From UBA5109 sp038148755 (GTDB taxonomy: Bacteria > Pseudomonadota > Gammaproteobacteria > Pseudomonadales > Pseudohongiellaceae): DNA of 64,000 bases. Under the pieces are notes generated by a model, which saw only the letters and a list, made by a program, of their open reading frames with translations, made no database searches and was not told the origin of the DNA. The stretch is from assembly GCA_038148755.1 (NCBI GenBank), contig JAYQWA010000006.1:17797-81796 (forward strand), read 5' to 3'. Below are positions 1-7,757 of this stretch, one piece after another. The stretch's first letter is position 1. Each line of letters begins with the position of its first letter. The position numbers and the translations under genes were made by a program.

Positions 1-264
1 ACTGAAATTGCTGAAAACACCGGCGGTCAGTATTTCAGAGCGCGTAACATAGAAGAACTGGAGCAAATTTATGCCATTCTGGATGAACTTGAACCGGTAG
101 AGCAGGAAGATGAAACTTTCCGCCCTACTATTGCTCTATTCTACTGGCCTCTGGCTGCCTGTTTGCTATTAAGCTTTCTTATTGCATTAAGCCGCTTACC
201 GGCCTTAAACCCCTGGAAAAAAGCTTCTCCAGCCCCAATATCTATGACAGAAAGTAAAACCTAG
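1..264 (+). CDS. batA: BatA-type VWA protein, C-terminal end (partial)
   Basis: The frame is open from the first base to a TAG at 262-264 (87 residues) and begins inside a gene that starts before the window. The visible part opens with IAENTGGQYFRARN, typical of the last strands of a von Willebrand factor A domain in BatA proteins. A membrane segment (IALFYWPLAACLLLSFLIAL) and a short cytoplasmic tail follow. The next gene starts on the base after the stop, so the two are surely co-transcribed. Bat proteins are inner-membrane VWA/TPR proteins linked to MoxR ATPases, with a proposed chaperone or stress role. The identification rests on this tail plus the batB/C and batD genes downstream. Confidence 0.8.
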   Translation, partial: TEIAENTGGQYFRARNIEELEQIYAILDELEPVEQEDETFRPTIALFYWPLAACLLLSFLIALSRLPALNPWKKASPAPISMTESKT

Positions 265-2067
265 ATGAACGTTATGCCAACATTTATCGAAAATTTTCAT
301 TTTCTGCGCCCACTGTTTCTGTTCGGGCTGATCCCTGCTGTTCTGCTGGTTGCTACATTAGGTTTTCTGCATAGCCGTAATTCCAGCTGGTATAAAGCCA
401 TTGATGCCTCTTTATTGCCTTTTTTGCTGGAACAAAATACCCGTTCCAGGCAATACCTGCCCTTGTACGGCCTGTTAAGCATCTGGGTACTCTCGATCAT
501 TGCCCTGGCTGGGCCTGTCTGGCAGCAGATACCTTCTCCTGTCCAGGAACGCGAAGATGCCATGGTTATTGTTCAGGATCTGTCTCTGTCCATGTATGCC
601 ACTGATTTAAACCCCAGTCGTCTGGTTCGTGCCCAGAGAAAACTTATTGATATTCTGAACAGCCGTAAAACTGAAGGACAGACGGCATTAGTTGTTTATG
701 CCGGCAGTGCGCATACTGTCACCCCCCTTACCGACGATATCGCCACCATCAGCAATATGGTTTCTGCCCTGGACCCCAACATCATGCCCCTACTGGGTAG
801 TAAGCCGGAAGAAGGTATCCGCCTTGCTATTGAGTTATTGGACAATGCCCAGCTGACTGAAGCAAAAATTCTATTGATTACTGATGGCATCAATAATGCT
901 GATATAGATGCTATCAGTGACCAGCTAAACAACACACTGCATAGTTTGTCGATCCTAGGTGTTGGTACTGACGAAGGGGCACCTATCCCGACCAATGACG
1001 GCTTCTTGAGAGATCAAAATAATGCCATTGTCATCCCTACACTAAACAGCAGTCTGCTGCAGGAGCTGGCTGATAGCGTTAATGGACGTTATGCAAATGT
1101 TGTCTTGTCCGATAATGATATTGATTTCCTGCTTGAACAAACCCTACTGGATGAAACCCGAAACTTAAGAGATGTCGAGCAGGAGTTCGATACCTGGGCG
1201 GAAGCCGGTCCCTGGTTATTACTGCTGGTATTACCACTGGCCGCTTTTGCCTTCCGTCGAGGCTGGCTCCTTAGTATCTGCCTGTTATTTCTAATCAATC
1301 CACAACAACAGGCCCAGGCCCTAAGCTGGCAGGATCTGTGGGCAAACAAGAATCAGCAAGGCAGCCAGGCTTTTACGACAGAACAGTTCGACAGTGCATC
1401 CGAGTTATTTGAAGATGGGAACTGGCGTGCTGCCTCCTATTATCGTAATGGCAATTACCAGGCCGCCCTGAACGAACTAAATGCCCAGCAAGGTATCAAT
1501 GCGGAATATAACAAAGGCAATACCTTGGCCCGTCTGGAACGCTATCAGGAAGCTATTGATGCTTACGATGCAGTTCTGGCAGAACAGCCAGATCATGCTG
1601 ATGCCTTATTCAATAAAGCCATAGTGCAAAACCTGTTAGAAGAACAGCAAAATATGCAAAATGAAGACGAACAGGAAGACGATCAGAGCCAGGAACAGGA
1701 GCAAAGTGAATCTGAACAGAGTCAATCAGAACAACAACAAAACCAGGAACAGGCCCAGCAAAGTGAACAGGACCAGGAAAACTCAGAGCAATCATCTGAG
1801 GAGCAGCAGGAATCCGAAGTGACGGATTCCGATGCCGGTCAGGAAGAGCAAAATGAGGAAGAAGAGCAAAGCCCTGATCCTGAAACCGCTCAAACTCAGG
1901 AATCAGCTGAAGAAGAACAGGCCATGCAACAATGGCTGGGGCGTATCGAAGACGATCCCGGCGAATTACTCAGAAATAAGTTTCGTTATCAGACTCAACA
2001 ATTGCTCTATGAGCAGTTGCAGAATTCTGGCATTCCAGCGACAGAGGCACCCAGTCAGATATGGTAA
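265..2067 (+). CDS. batB: BatB/BatC-type fusion: membrane VWA domain plus TPR
   Basis: A 600-residue inner-membrane protein. Two N-terminal membrane segments lie near residues 17-34 and 70-86. A VWA domain follows with a complete metal-site motif DLSLS (D105, S107, S109) and the later LITDGINNAD strand. Another membrane segment lies near residues 313-330. The C-terminal third has TPR helices (roughly 385-455: YRNGNYQAALNELNA, NKGNTLARLERYQEAIDAYD). Next comes a Q/E/S-rich low-complexity linker (about 460-550) and the closing motif WLGRIEDDPGELLRNKF, typical of BatC-like proteins. In some bacteria BatB and BatC are separate. The gene abuts batA and overlaps batD by 7 bases. The molecular function is not firmly known; a MoxR-dependent envelope or stress role is inferred from the family. 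Confidence 0.9.
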   Translation: MNVMPTFIENFHFLRPLFLFGLIPAVLLVATLGFLHSRNSSWYKAIDASLLPFLLEQNTRSRQYLPLYGLLSIWVLSIIALAGPVWQQIPSPVQEREDAMVIVQDLSLSMYATDLNPSRLVRAQRKLIDILNSRKTEGQTALVVYAGSAHTVTPLTDDIATISNMVSALDPNIMPLLGSKPEEGIRLAIELLDNAQLTEAKILLITDGINNADIDAISDQLNNTLHSLSILGVGTDEGAPIPTNDGFLRDQNNAIVIPTLNSSLLQELADSVNGRYANVVLSDNDIDFLLEQTLLDETRNLRDVEQEFDTWAEAGPWLLLLVLPLAAFAFRRGWLLSICLLFLINPQQQAQALSWQDLWANKNQQGSQAFTTEQFDSASELFEDGNWRAASYYRNGNYQAALNELNAQQGINAEYNKGNTLARLERYQEAIDAYDAVLAEQPDHADALFNKAIVQNLLEEQQNMQNEDEQEDDQSQEQEQSESEQSQSEQQQNQEQAQQSEQDQENSEQSSEEQQESEVTDSDAGQEEQNEEEEQSPDPETAQTQESAEEEQAMQQWLGRIEDDPGELLRNKFRYQTQQLLYEQLQNSGIPATEAPSQIW

Positions 2068-3836
2068 AACGTTCTATTATTCTTTTATTCTTCCTGCTCC
2101 CTTTACAGGCTTTCACCCAGGGGGATCTGTTAAGTGCCTACGTCGATCGCACGGAGGTATCCATTAATGATGTTTTTACACTGACTCTCAGAGTAAATGC
2201 TGAATTAGCTGATACCAACCCGAATATAGACAGCCTGCAACAAGACTTTGAAATCATTGGCAGTAGTCAAAGAAACAGTTTCACCTTTATCAATGGTGTT
2301 TCTGAACAGTGGTCAGAATATCGCATTTCATTGCGTGCCCGTTCTACTGGCACACTGACAATACCCGCTTTCCGTATAGGCAATGAGGTCACTATGCCTA
2401 TTAATATCACTGTAGCTGATGCTATTCAGAACCCTGTCAATACTGACGACTTTTTTCTTACTTCGACTGTCAGTAAAGAAAATGTCTATGTACAAGAACA
2501 GTTACTTTATACCGTTAAAATTTACTTCTCTGTGCCCTTTGACCAAGGCGCCCAGCTGGGTGCACCCGAAGCAGAAAACGCGGTTATACAGCAACTAGGC
2601 AACGATATAAGCTCACAAGAAGTGCTAGATGGATTGCGTTATAACGTGATTGAAAGACGTTTTGTCCTGTTTCCGCAAAGTAGTGGCACCCTGGAAATTT
2701 CCCCGATTACTTTCAATGCAACTGTTGGCCGGCGCCGTTCTGGTAGTATTTTTTCAGGTCAGATGACGGGTGGGCGAACCATCAATCTGAGTAGCGAGTC
2801 ACATACTATCAATGTGCAGGCTAAACCGGACTCTTATCCGGCAGGTGCAACCTGGTTACCTTCGACTAACCTGTTACTGGAAGAAAACTGGAGCGACAGT
2901 TTACAAGGGCTGGAAACCGGTGAAGCGATCACCCGCAATCTCAGAATTCGTGCAGATGGTTTAAGCAGCTCCCTCTTACCTGATATTCCTTACGCAGAAA
3001 CTGATACGCTTAAATTTTACCCTGACCAGCCTAGCCGTGAAGACTTGGCTAGCCCCACTGGAGTCACCGGAATACGTTCACAAGGGACTGCCATCGTCGC
3101 CTCAGAAGGTGGAGATTTCACATTACCTGCGATAGAAATACCCTGGTGGAATACAGAGACTGACACCCTGGAATATGCCCGCTTGCCCGAACATACCTTA
3201 AGTGTACTGCCCGGCTTAACATCGATAACAGAACAACCACTTCCCTTTATGCCCGAGCAATCTGGCAGAGGCGAGCAGACTGAAGACTCCCTGATAGCAG
3301 TAGAAAGGCAAATCATCGGAGCCTCTTATTACTGGATACTGGCCACAACTTTATTCGCACTAGCCTGGGTTTACAGCACAGTTATGTGGTATCGCAGCAA
3401 GCTGACACTTAAGCAGTTTGCTACAGGAATGTTAAGTTCGACAAGTTCTGAAGCAGCGCAGAATGCCCGCGGGAGAACTAACGGAACACAAACCCTTCAA
3501 GAAACCAATGTAGATACAGCCTATCGAGAGTTTCAACAAGCCTGTAAAAATTCCGACCTGTCTGCCATCAGGCTAAGCTTGTTAAGCTGGGTACGTTTAC
3601 ATTTTTCCAATGAAGCCATCACTACCCTGGAAAAACTCAAAGAATATGACCTGGAACCTCAGCTGCAAACGACATTGGATGAATTGGAATATGCTCTTTA
3701 CAGCCCAAATGCAAACAACAAGAATTTCCAAACTGACGTATTAACGCAGGAAATCAGAAAATTATATAAACAGGGTTACAGGCCCAAAAACAAAACGGCA
3801 GAGCATCATACTCTGCCGCCTCTTTATAAGAATTGA
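2061..3836 (+). CDS. batD: BatD family protein (oxygen-tolerance type)
   Basis: A 591-residue protein whose start overlaps the end of batB/C, which suggests translational coupling. It begins with a signal peptide (KRSIILLFFLLPLQAFTQG). Beta-rich extracytoplasmic domains follow (YVDRTEVSINDVFTLTLRV is the typical BatD opening), then one membrane segment near residues 424-444 and a cytoplasmic tail with a helical domain. Length and architecture fit BatD. It should sit in the inner membrane with most of the chain in the periplasm, as a partner of the VWA proteins upstream. The name 'oxygen tolerance' comes from work in Bacteroides; function here is inferred. A hairpin-capable sequence (CGGCAGAG/CTCTGCCG at 3796-3818) lies inside the last codons. 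Confidence 0.9.
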   Translation: MVKRSIILLFFLLPLQAFTQGDLLSAYVDRTEVSINDVFTLTLRVNAELADTNPNIDSLQQDFEIIGSSQRNSFTFINGVSEQWSEYRISLRARSTGTLTIPAFRIGNEVTMPINITVADAIQNPVNTDDFFLTSTVSKENVYVQEQLLYTVKIYFSVPFDQGAQLGAPEAENAVIQQLGNDISSQEVLDGLRYNVIERRFVLFPQSSGTLEISPITFNATVGRRRSGSIFSGQMTGGRTINLSSESHTINVQAKPDSYPAGATWLPSTNLLLEENWSDSLQGLETGEAITRNLRIRADGLSSSLLPDIPYAETDTLKFYPDQPSREDLASPTGVTGIRSQGTAIVASEGGDFTLPAIEIPWWNTETDTLEYARLPEHTLSVLPGLTSITEQPLPFMPEQSGRGEQTEDSLIAVERQIIGASYYWILATTLFALAWVYSTVMWYRSKLTLKQFATGMLSSTSSEAAQNARGRTNGTQTLQETNVDTAYREFQQACKNSDLSAIRLSLLSWVRLHFSNEAITTLEKLKEYDLEPQLQTTLDELEYALYSPNANNKNFQTDVLTQEIRKLYKQGYRPKNKTAEHHTLPPLYKN

Positions 3837-3856
3837 TCACCCATCTAGGCGATCAA
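3824..3856 (-). terminator. Weak terminator-like hairpin after ibpA
   Basis: The arms TTGATC (3833-3838) and GATCAA (3851-3856), with an inner CC/GG pair, form a hairpin between the converging batD and ibpA genes. Read on the minus strand it is followed by TTCTTAT, a poor U-tract. It may end ibpA transcription, but the stem is short and interrupted. Confidence 0.35.
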
Positions 3857-3867
3857 TCCCAATACAC

Positions 3868-4320
3868 TTAAGCTGATTTCAGAAAACCTTTTTTAGGCTG
3901 CTCATTAATTGCAATACGCCTTGGTTTCATGGTTTCGGGAATTTCCCTTACCAGTTCGATATGTAACAAGCCATTGTTCATCGTTGCTGAAACAACCTGC
4001 ACATGGTCTTCCAGCCTGAACTGTCGTTTGAAATCGCGTTCAGCAATACCCTGGTGCAAATAATTACGTTCTACATCACTGTTTTTTTTGCTCGCTGCGA
4101 TAGACAGCACATTATCTTCAACCTCAACATTGATCTCATCTTCTTCGAAACCTGCAACTGCCATACTGATACGGTATTTATCTGTTTCAAGAAGCTCGAT
4201 ATTGTAAGGGGGATAACTGGATTGGGAGCGTTCCGCAGCAGTGACATTATCCAGCAGGTTAGCAAGATGGTCGAAGCCGATAGTTGAACGATACAAAGGA
4301 GAAAAATCAAAAGTTGTCAT
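3868..4320 (-). CDS. ibpA: Small heat-shock protein, IbpA family
   Basis: A 150-residue small heat-shock protein that binds unfolding proteins in the cytoplasm and keeps them refoldable. The N-terminus FDFSPLYRSTIGFDHL is the IbpA/IbpB signature. The alpha-crystallin domain spans roughly residues 35-130, with YRISMAVAGF, the conserved YLHQGIAERDF segment and the closing NGLLHIELVREIPE. A C-terminal RRIAI (I-x-I type) tail for oligomer contacts is present. It is slightly longer than E. coli IbpA. The Shine-Dalgarno AGGA (4328-4331 on the complement) can be sequestered by an upstream UCGCU, as in ROSE RNA thermometers. The gene lies 81 bases downstream of a DUF1653 gene on the same strand. Confidence 0.96.
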   Translation of the reverse strand: MTTFDFSPLYRSTIGFDHLANLLDNVTAAERSQSSYPPYNIELLETDKYRISMAVAGFEEDEINVEVEDNVLSIAASKKNSDVERNYLHQGIAERDFKRQFRLEDHVQVVSATMNNGLLHIELVREIPETMKPRRIAINEQPKKGFLKSA

Positions 4321-4325
4321 AGTTA

Positions 4326-4396
4326 TATCCTCGTTAAGCGATAATAAAGTCAGCCTGCTTTTATGTCTGTTCTTAAGAACCAGACTATGCAGACAT
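4326..4396 (-). promoter_or_regulatory. ROSE-like RNA thermometer candidate in the ibpA leader
   Basis: On the minus strand the leader reads UAUCGCU-UAACG-AGGAUA just before the ibpA start. UCGCU (4337-4341) fits the ROSE anti-Shine-Dalgarno consensus UYGCU and pairs with the AGGA site with one bulged G. Flanking A-U pairs extend the helix to six pairs over a five-base loop. Further 5' is a second hairpin: ATGTCTG/CAGACAT (4363-4369 and 4390-4396) enclosing the 12-base palindrome GTTCTTAAGAAC (4369-4380). ROSE elements are known upstream of ibpA genes in gammaproteobacteria; identity here is inferred from pairing by eye. Confidence 0.55.
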
Positions 4397-4401
4397 GAAG
4401 C

Positions 4402-4677
4402 TCATTGAGCCTTCACAGTCATATAACTATGGTTGATTTTTCTATTTTCAAGTGTTTCATCTATTCCCAGATACTCAAATCGGGGGACTTGTTTACCATC
4501 AAGTTCAATTGCTTCCATAAACATAGAAAGTGGTCTTATCCAATACCCTCCATCACCATAGAGCGGCACATATAAAACCATCAGTTCTTCTGTTTCTGAA
4601 TGTCTGGCAAAACCCACAACACTATAATTCTGCCCTTTATAGTGACGATAAAGCCCCAATGGTATTCTTTCTGTCAT
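4402..4677 (-). CDS. DUF1653 domain protein
   Basis: A 91-residue soluble protein matching the DUF1653 family: the start IPLGLYRHYKGQNYSVVGFA, then LYGDGGYWIRPLSMF and a short acidic tail. The family adopts a small beta-barrel-like fold of unknown function and appears as a stand-alone protein in many proteobacteria. A good ribosome site (AAGGTGA) lies 4-5 bases before the ATG. It precedes ibpA on the same strand, but the 81-base gap with its own hairpins suggests separate control. No catalytic residues can be named. Confidence 0.9.
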   Translation of the reverse strand: MTERIPLGLYRHYKGQNYSVVGFARHSETEELMVLYVPLYGDGGYWIRPLSMFMEAIELDGKQVPRFEYLGIDETLENRKINHSYMTVKAQ

Positions 4678-4700
4678 TTTTCACCTTAGTTCTGCATGCT

Positions 4701-4823
4701 TCAATACATTAGCATATGAAACTGCCTGATTTTATTTCTAAATTCTTTTACTTCATCAGGATTCACGGAAGGATCGGGAGTCTTGTAAACCAGATCAATA
4801 TACTTGTCAGTTATTTCACCCAT
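4701..4823 (-). pseudogene. 40-codon frame of unknown origin, possibly a gene remnant
   Basis: ATG at 4821-4823, stop TGA at 4701-4703. The peptide is protein-like and charged (MGEITDKYIDLVYKTPDPSV, then NPDEVKEFRNKIRQFHM). The frame stays open about seven more codons upstream before a stop. I see no good ribosome site and recognise no family. Placed between a moxR fragment and an intact gene, it is best read as the tail of a decayed gene; a true small protein is possible. Confidence 0.25.
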
Positions 4824-4886
4824 CTGTTTAGCCCGGCCGGCTTAATACTGCTAAGCCGGGAAAAATAAGCCAGAGGAGTTTCCCCT

Positions 4887-4967
4887 TTAAGCTAATCGAA
4901 TCTGTTTCTCCTTGCCGTAAACTACCTTACTGATTTCATTTACAGCATCTTCAATTTTATTTAGCAT
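4887..4967 (-). pseudogene. Fragment resembling the N-terminus of a MoxR-type AAA ATPase
   Basis: ATG at 4965-4967 opens a 26-codon frame that stops at 4887-4889. The peptide contains NEISKVVYGKEKQIRLA, very close to the conserved start of MoxR-family ATPases, where V-x-GKE-x-QIRLAL leads into the first strand and the P-loop. Here the frame ends exactly where the ATPase core should begin, and no P-loop appears in any frame downstream. It therefore looks like a truncated remnant. Bat operons are normally accompanied by moxR, and one ends just 1 kb away, so a past rearrangement or duplication is plausible. Confidence 0.45.
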
Positions 4968-5020
4968 AACTACAAATTATTTCAATTCTAGACAATGAAT
5001 CTGGCTGCTAAGCAGATTGT

Positions 5021-6559
5021 TTACTCATCATTATGCAGGCCTACAATCTCTTCTTCCTTGCTATTTGACTGATAGAGTTTTCTTTCCCGGGCTTTAGTAT
5101 TTTTAGCGCGGTCATTGCGCATACTCTCCAGTTCTTCCAGGTATTCTTTAGAAACATCATTGGTAACGTATTTACCATTAAACACAGAACACTCAAAATC
5201 CATTGGCAAGATACTGCCCTCTGCACAAGAAGCAATCAGGTCATCTAGATCCTGAAATATCAGCCAGTCCGCACCAATTAGCTTTTGTATTTCTTCAACA
5301 GTTTTATTATGCGCTATTAATTCACTGACCGCTGGCATATCTATACCATAAACATTCGGATAACGTACAGGAGGGGCAGCAGAACAGAAATAAACTTTTT
5401 TGGCGCCTGCTTCACGCGCCATTTCAATAATCTGACTACAAGTTGTACCCCTTACGATAGAGTCATCTACCAACAAAACGTTTTTGTCCTGAAACTCCAA
5501 TGGTGTCGCATTCAATTTTTGTTTCACTGACTTTTTTCGCTGACTTTGTCCCGGCATGATAAAGGTACGACCAATATATCGATTTTTTACAAAGCCTTCT
5601 CGATATTTCACACCTAATACATTGGCCAATTCTACGGCGGAAGTCCGGCTGGTATCGGGAATAGGAATGACAACATCAATATCATGATCCGGTCGCTCCC
5701 GGATGATTTTTTCTGCCAGTTTCTCTCCCATACGTAAACGGGATTTATAAACTGAAATACCATCCATTAAAGAATCCGGACGTGCAAAATAGACGTACTC
5801 AAAAACACAAGGCTGGAGACTAACATCATCTGCACATATTTTTGTTTCAAGTTTGCCTGTGTTATCAATATAGACAGCTTCACCAGGAGCAACATCTCTT
5901 ATTAATTTGAAGCCTTGGGAATCAAGTGCCACACTTTCGGAGGCGATCATATATTCAACGCCTTTACGCGTGCGTTTCTCGCCAAAAACCAGCGGTCTGA
6001 TCCCATGTTTATCCCTGAACCCCACTATGCCGTAACCAACCAGCATGGCAATCGCAGCATAAGCGCCTCGGCAACGCTTATGTACTCCGCGAACGGCAGT
6101 GAATACATCTTCAGCTGTTGGTTTGATTTTGTTAAGTTGCTGCAACTCATGAGCGAATATATTAAGCAGCACTTCAGAATCGGAGTCTGTATTCAAATGC
6201 CTTAGATCATCCCTGAAAATATCATCACTCAGTTCTTTGGCATTGGTTAAATTTCCGTTATGGGCGAGACTGATTCCATAGGGAGAGTTTACATACAAGG
6301 GCTGTGCTTGGGCAGGACCAGAACTGCCAGCTGTTGGATAGCGAACATGCCCTATCCCCATATTTCCGTTTAAATTCTTCATATGGCTGGTGCGGAAAAC
6401 ATCACGAACCAGGCCATTATCTTTGCGTAAGTTTAATTTTCCACATTCACTGGTCACGATCCCGGCAGCATCCTGCCCACGGTGCTGCAGTACTGTCAAG
6501 CTGTCATACAAAGTCAAATTAACATTTGATTTACCAACGATGCCGACTAAACCACACAT
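5021..6559 (-). CDS. purF: Amidophosphoribosyltransferase (PRPP amidotransferase)
   Basis: A 512-residue cytoplasmic enzyme for the first committed step of purine synthesis: PRPP plus glutamine gives 5-phosphoribosylamine. The N-terminal Ntn-type glutaminase domain starts with the catalytic Cys2 (MCGLVGIVG) and has the HRGQDAAGI and HNGNLTN motifs. The C-terminal phosphoribosyltransferase domain has the PRPP loop VLLVDDSIVRGTT (residues 361-373). Length is normal for the proteobacterial enzyme. It follows cvpA on the same strand 67 bases downstream, the classic cvpA-purF pairing. Confidence 0.98.
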   Translation of the reverse strand: MCGLVGIVGKSNVNLTLYDSLTVLQHRGQDAAGIVTSECGKLNLRKDNGLVRDVFRTSHMKNLNGNMGIGHVRYPTAGSSGPAQAQPLYVNSPYGISLAHNGNLTNAKELSDDIFRDDLRHLNTDSDSEVLLNIFAHELQQLNKIKPTAEDVFTAVRGVHKRCRGAYAAIAMLVGYGIVGFRDKHGIRPLVFGEKRTRKGVEYMIASESVALDSQGFKLIRDVAPGEAVYIDNTGKLETKICADDVSLQPCVFEYVYFARPDSLMDGISVYKSRLRMGEKLAEKIIRERPDHDIDVVIPIPDTSRTSAVELANVLGVKYREGFVKNRYIGRTFIMPGQSQRKKSVKQKLNATPLEFQDKNVLLVDDSIVRGTTCSQIIEMAREAGAKKVYFCSAAPPVRYPNVYGIDMPAVSELIAHNKTVEEIQKLIGADWLIFQDLDDLIASCAEGSILPMDFECSVFNGKYVTNDVSKEYLEELESMRNDRAKNTKARERKLYQSNSKEEEIVGLHNDE

Positions 6560-6626
6560 GCCGTACCCCTATTAATAAACATAACAATAAATCCTGCTCG
6601 TTCTGTTAGCAGAAAATTAATACCCA

Positions 6627-7163
6627 TCAAAGTATCTCCCCCACGCCAGCCTCTGCTGCTACATCAATTATGTTCGACTCAGTCGTCGGTGGTATTGCTA
6701 ACTCGTAGTTCGCCAAAATTGCCACATGCTCCAATATAACCATCATATAAGGAACAATGACTGAATCCTGATGCCAGGTACGGCTAAACTCAAATGGCGT
6801 TGTTAAAAATAAAACCAATAATACGATGATCAGACCACGCAATATACCAAACAATGAACCCAGTGCTCTATCGACGCCTCTTAAACCAATTGCCGTACTT
6901 AGCTTAGACATAAAATTACCCAGCAAGGTGCCAGCAAACATGACCAAAACAAATAAAATGGTTGAAGCCAGAACTCTACGCACCGTAGCATTATCAAGCA
7001 TATTGACCATCAAATCTGCCAGAGGGGCACTGAAAAAACCAGCAACGAAAACTGCTGCCACCCATGCAGCTAAAGAAAAAGCTTCTTTTACCAGACCACG
7101 CCAAAGTCCAAGTAACATGGAAATAACTATGACAATAAGAATACTGATATCAGCGACTGTCAC
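6627..7163 (-). CDS. cvpA: CvpA family membrane protein
   Basis: A 178-residue inner-membrane protein named for its need in colicin V production in E. coli. Four hydrophobic segments are visible: residues 4-20, 28-48, 65-85 and 103-122. The loop RGVDRALGSLFGILRG is a CvpA hallmark. The start is GTG, supported by an AAGGGAAAG site a few bases upstream. It lies between dedD and purF, the usual arrangement. Molecular role is unclear; envelope maintenance has been suggested for the family. Confidence 0.95.
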   Translation of the reverse strand: MTVADISILIVIVISMLLGLWRGLVKEAFSLAAWVAAVFVAGFFSAPLADLMVNMLDNATVRRVLASTILFVLVMFAGTLLGNFMSKLSTAIGLRGVDRALGSLFGILRGLIIVLLVLFLTTPFEFSRTWHQDSVIVPYMMVILEHVAILANYELAIPPTTESNIIDVAAEAGVGEIL

Positions 7164-7190
7164 AGCTTTCCCTTACACTTTCCCCATTTT

Positions 7191-7757
7191 CTAATTTTCT
7201 CCGATTGAGAAGTCCACAATCAGCGCATCAACATTAAAGTTGGCTGAAAGCTCTGTTCTCAAGTTTTCCGCATCAGAGATTGTCAGCACAGGGCCTACCA
7301 ACACGGCAGTAAGCATGCCTTGAGAAGTAGATACGGAATCTGTATATGCCCTGTAACCCTGACTTAATAGCTCCGCAACCAGCGTCTCAGCATTAGCACT
7401 CTCGCCAAAGAGTCCCAGACGAATACTCCAGGCCTGGGGCAGGCCTTCAGCATCCAGCGCCGGTAATTCCTCAGCCTGCTCATTAGCCTGAACGGCATCA
7501 GTATTGTTGACTGCGACTGCATCGACAACTTCCACCGAGTCTTCAGTTTCAACCAGAATTTCGCTGGTATCGCTGAGCACAATAGGTCTCTGTGGTTCAA
7601 CCTCCAAGGGCTCAGGAAAGGCAGGAGCGGCAGGAATAACAATATTCATCTCCGGCGGAGAGACCCCTTCTCCGTCCAGTAGAATAGGAAGGAATATTAT
7701 TGCGAGGCAACCAAGCACTATAGCCCCTACCAGTCTTTGTTTCATTGCTTGGTTCAA
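7191..7757 (-). CDS. dedD: SPOR-domain protein, DedD-like
   Basis: A 188-residue bitopic inner-membrane protein. A short cytoplasmic start (MNQAMKQR) leads into one membrane helix (LVGAIVLGCLAIIFLPILL), then a Pro/Glu/Val-rich periplasmic linker. The C-terminal SPOR domain (about residues 108-185, AWSIRLGLFGESANAETLVA onward) binds denuded peptidoglycan glycans at the division septum. Its start overlaps the end of folC by 4 bases. DedD supports septal constriction in E. coli. The assignment relies on architecture plus the folC-dedD-cvpA-purF order. Confidence 0.92.
   Translation of the reverse strand: MNQAMKQRLVGAIVLGCLAIIFLPILLDGEGVSPPEMNIVIPAAPAFPEPLEVEPQRPIVLSDTSEILVETEDSVEVVDAVAVNNTDAVQANEQAEELPALDAEGLPQAWSIRLGLFGESANAETLVAELLSQGYRAYTDSVSTSQGMLTAVLVGPVLTISDAENLRTELSANFNVDALIVDFSIGEN

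Larger units (their letters stand above)
4678..5020 (-). other. 343-base stretch without an intact gene (degenerate sequence)
   Basis: This holds two short minus-strand reading frames listed separately: a MoxR-like N-terminal fragment at 4887-4967 and a 40-codon frame at 4701-4823. A GC-rich inverted repeat lies between them (CCGGCTTA at 4837-4844, TAAGCCGG at 4852-4859). A small inverted repeat (AATCTG/CAGATT, 4998-5018) follows the purF stop and may be a weak terminator. The region looks like worn remains of coding sequence rather than a designed regulatory region. Confidence 0.5.

Noticed and set aside
1832..2167. Plus-strand frame of 111 codons overlapping batB and batD
   Set aside because: It is a shifted reading of the Q/E/S-rich linker and the batB-batD junction; no family resemblance, and both real genes explain the sequence.
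4831..4866. GC-rich inverted repeat CCGGCTTA/TAAGCCGG as an intrinsic terminator
   Set aside because: The T-run lies on the 5' side of the stem for minus-strand transcription, and the plus strand has A residues after it, so it has the wrong polarity for a terminator.
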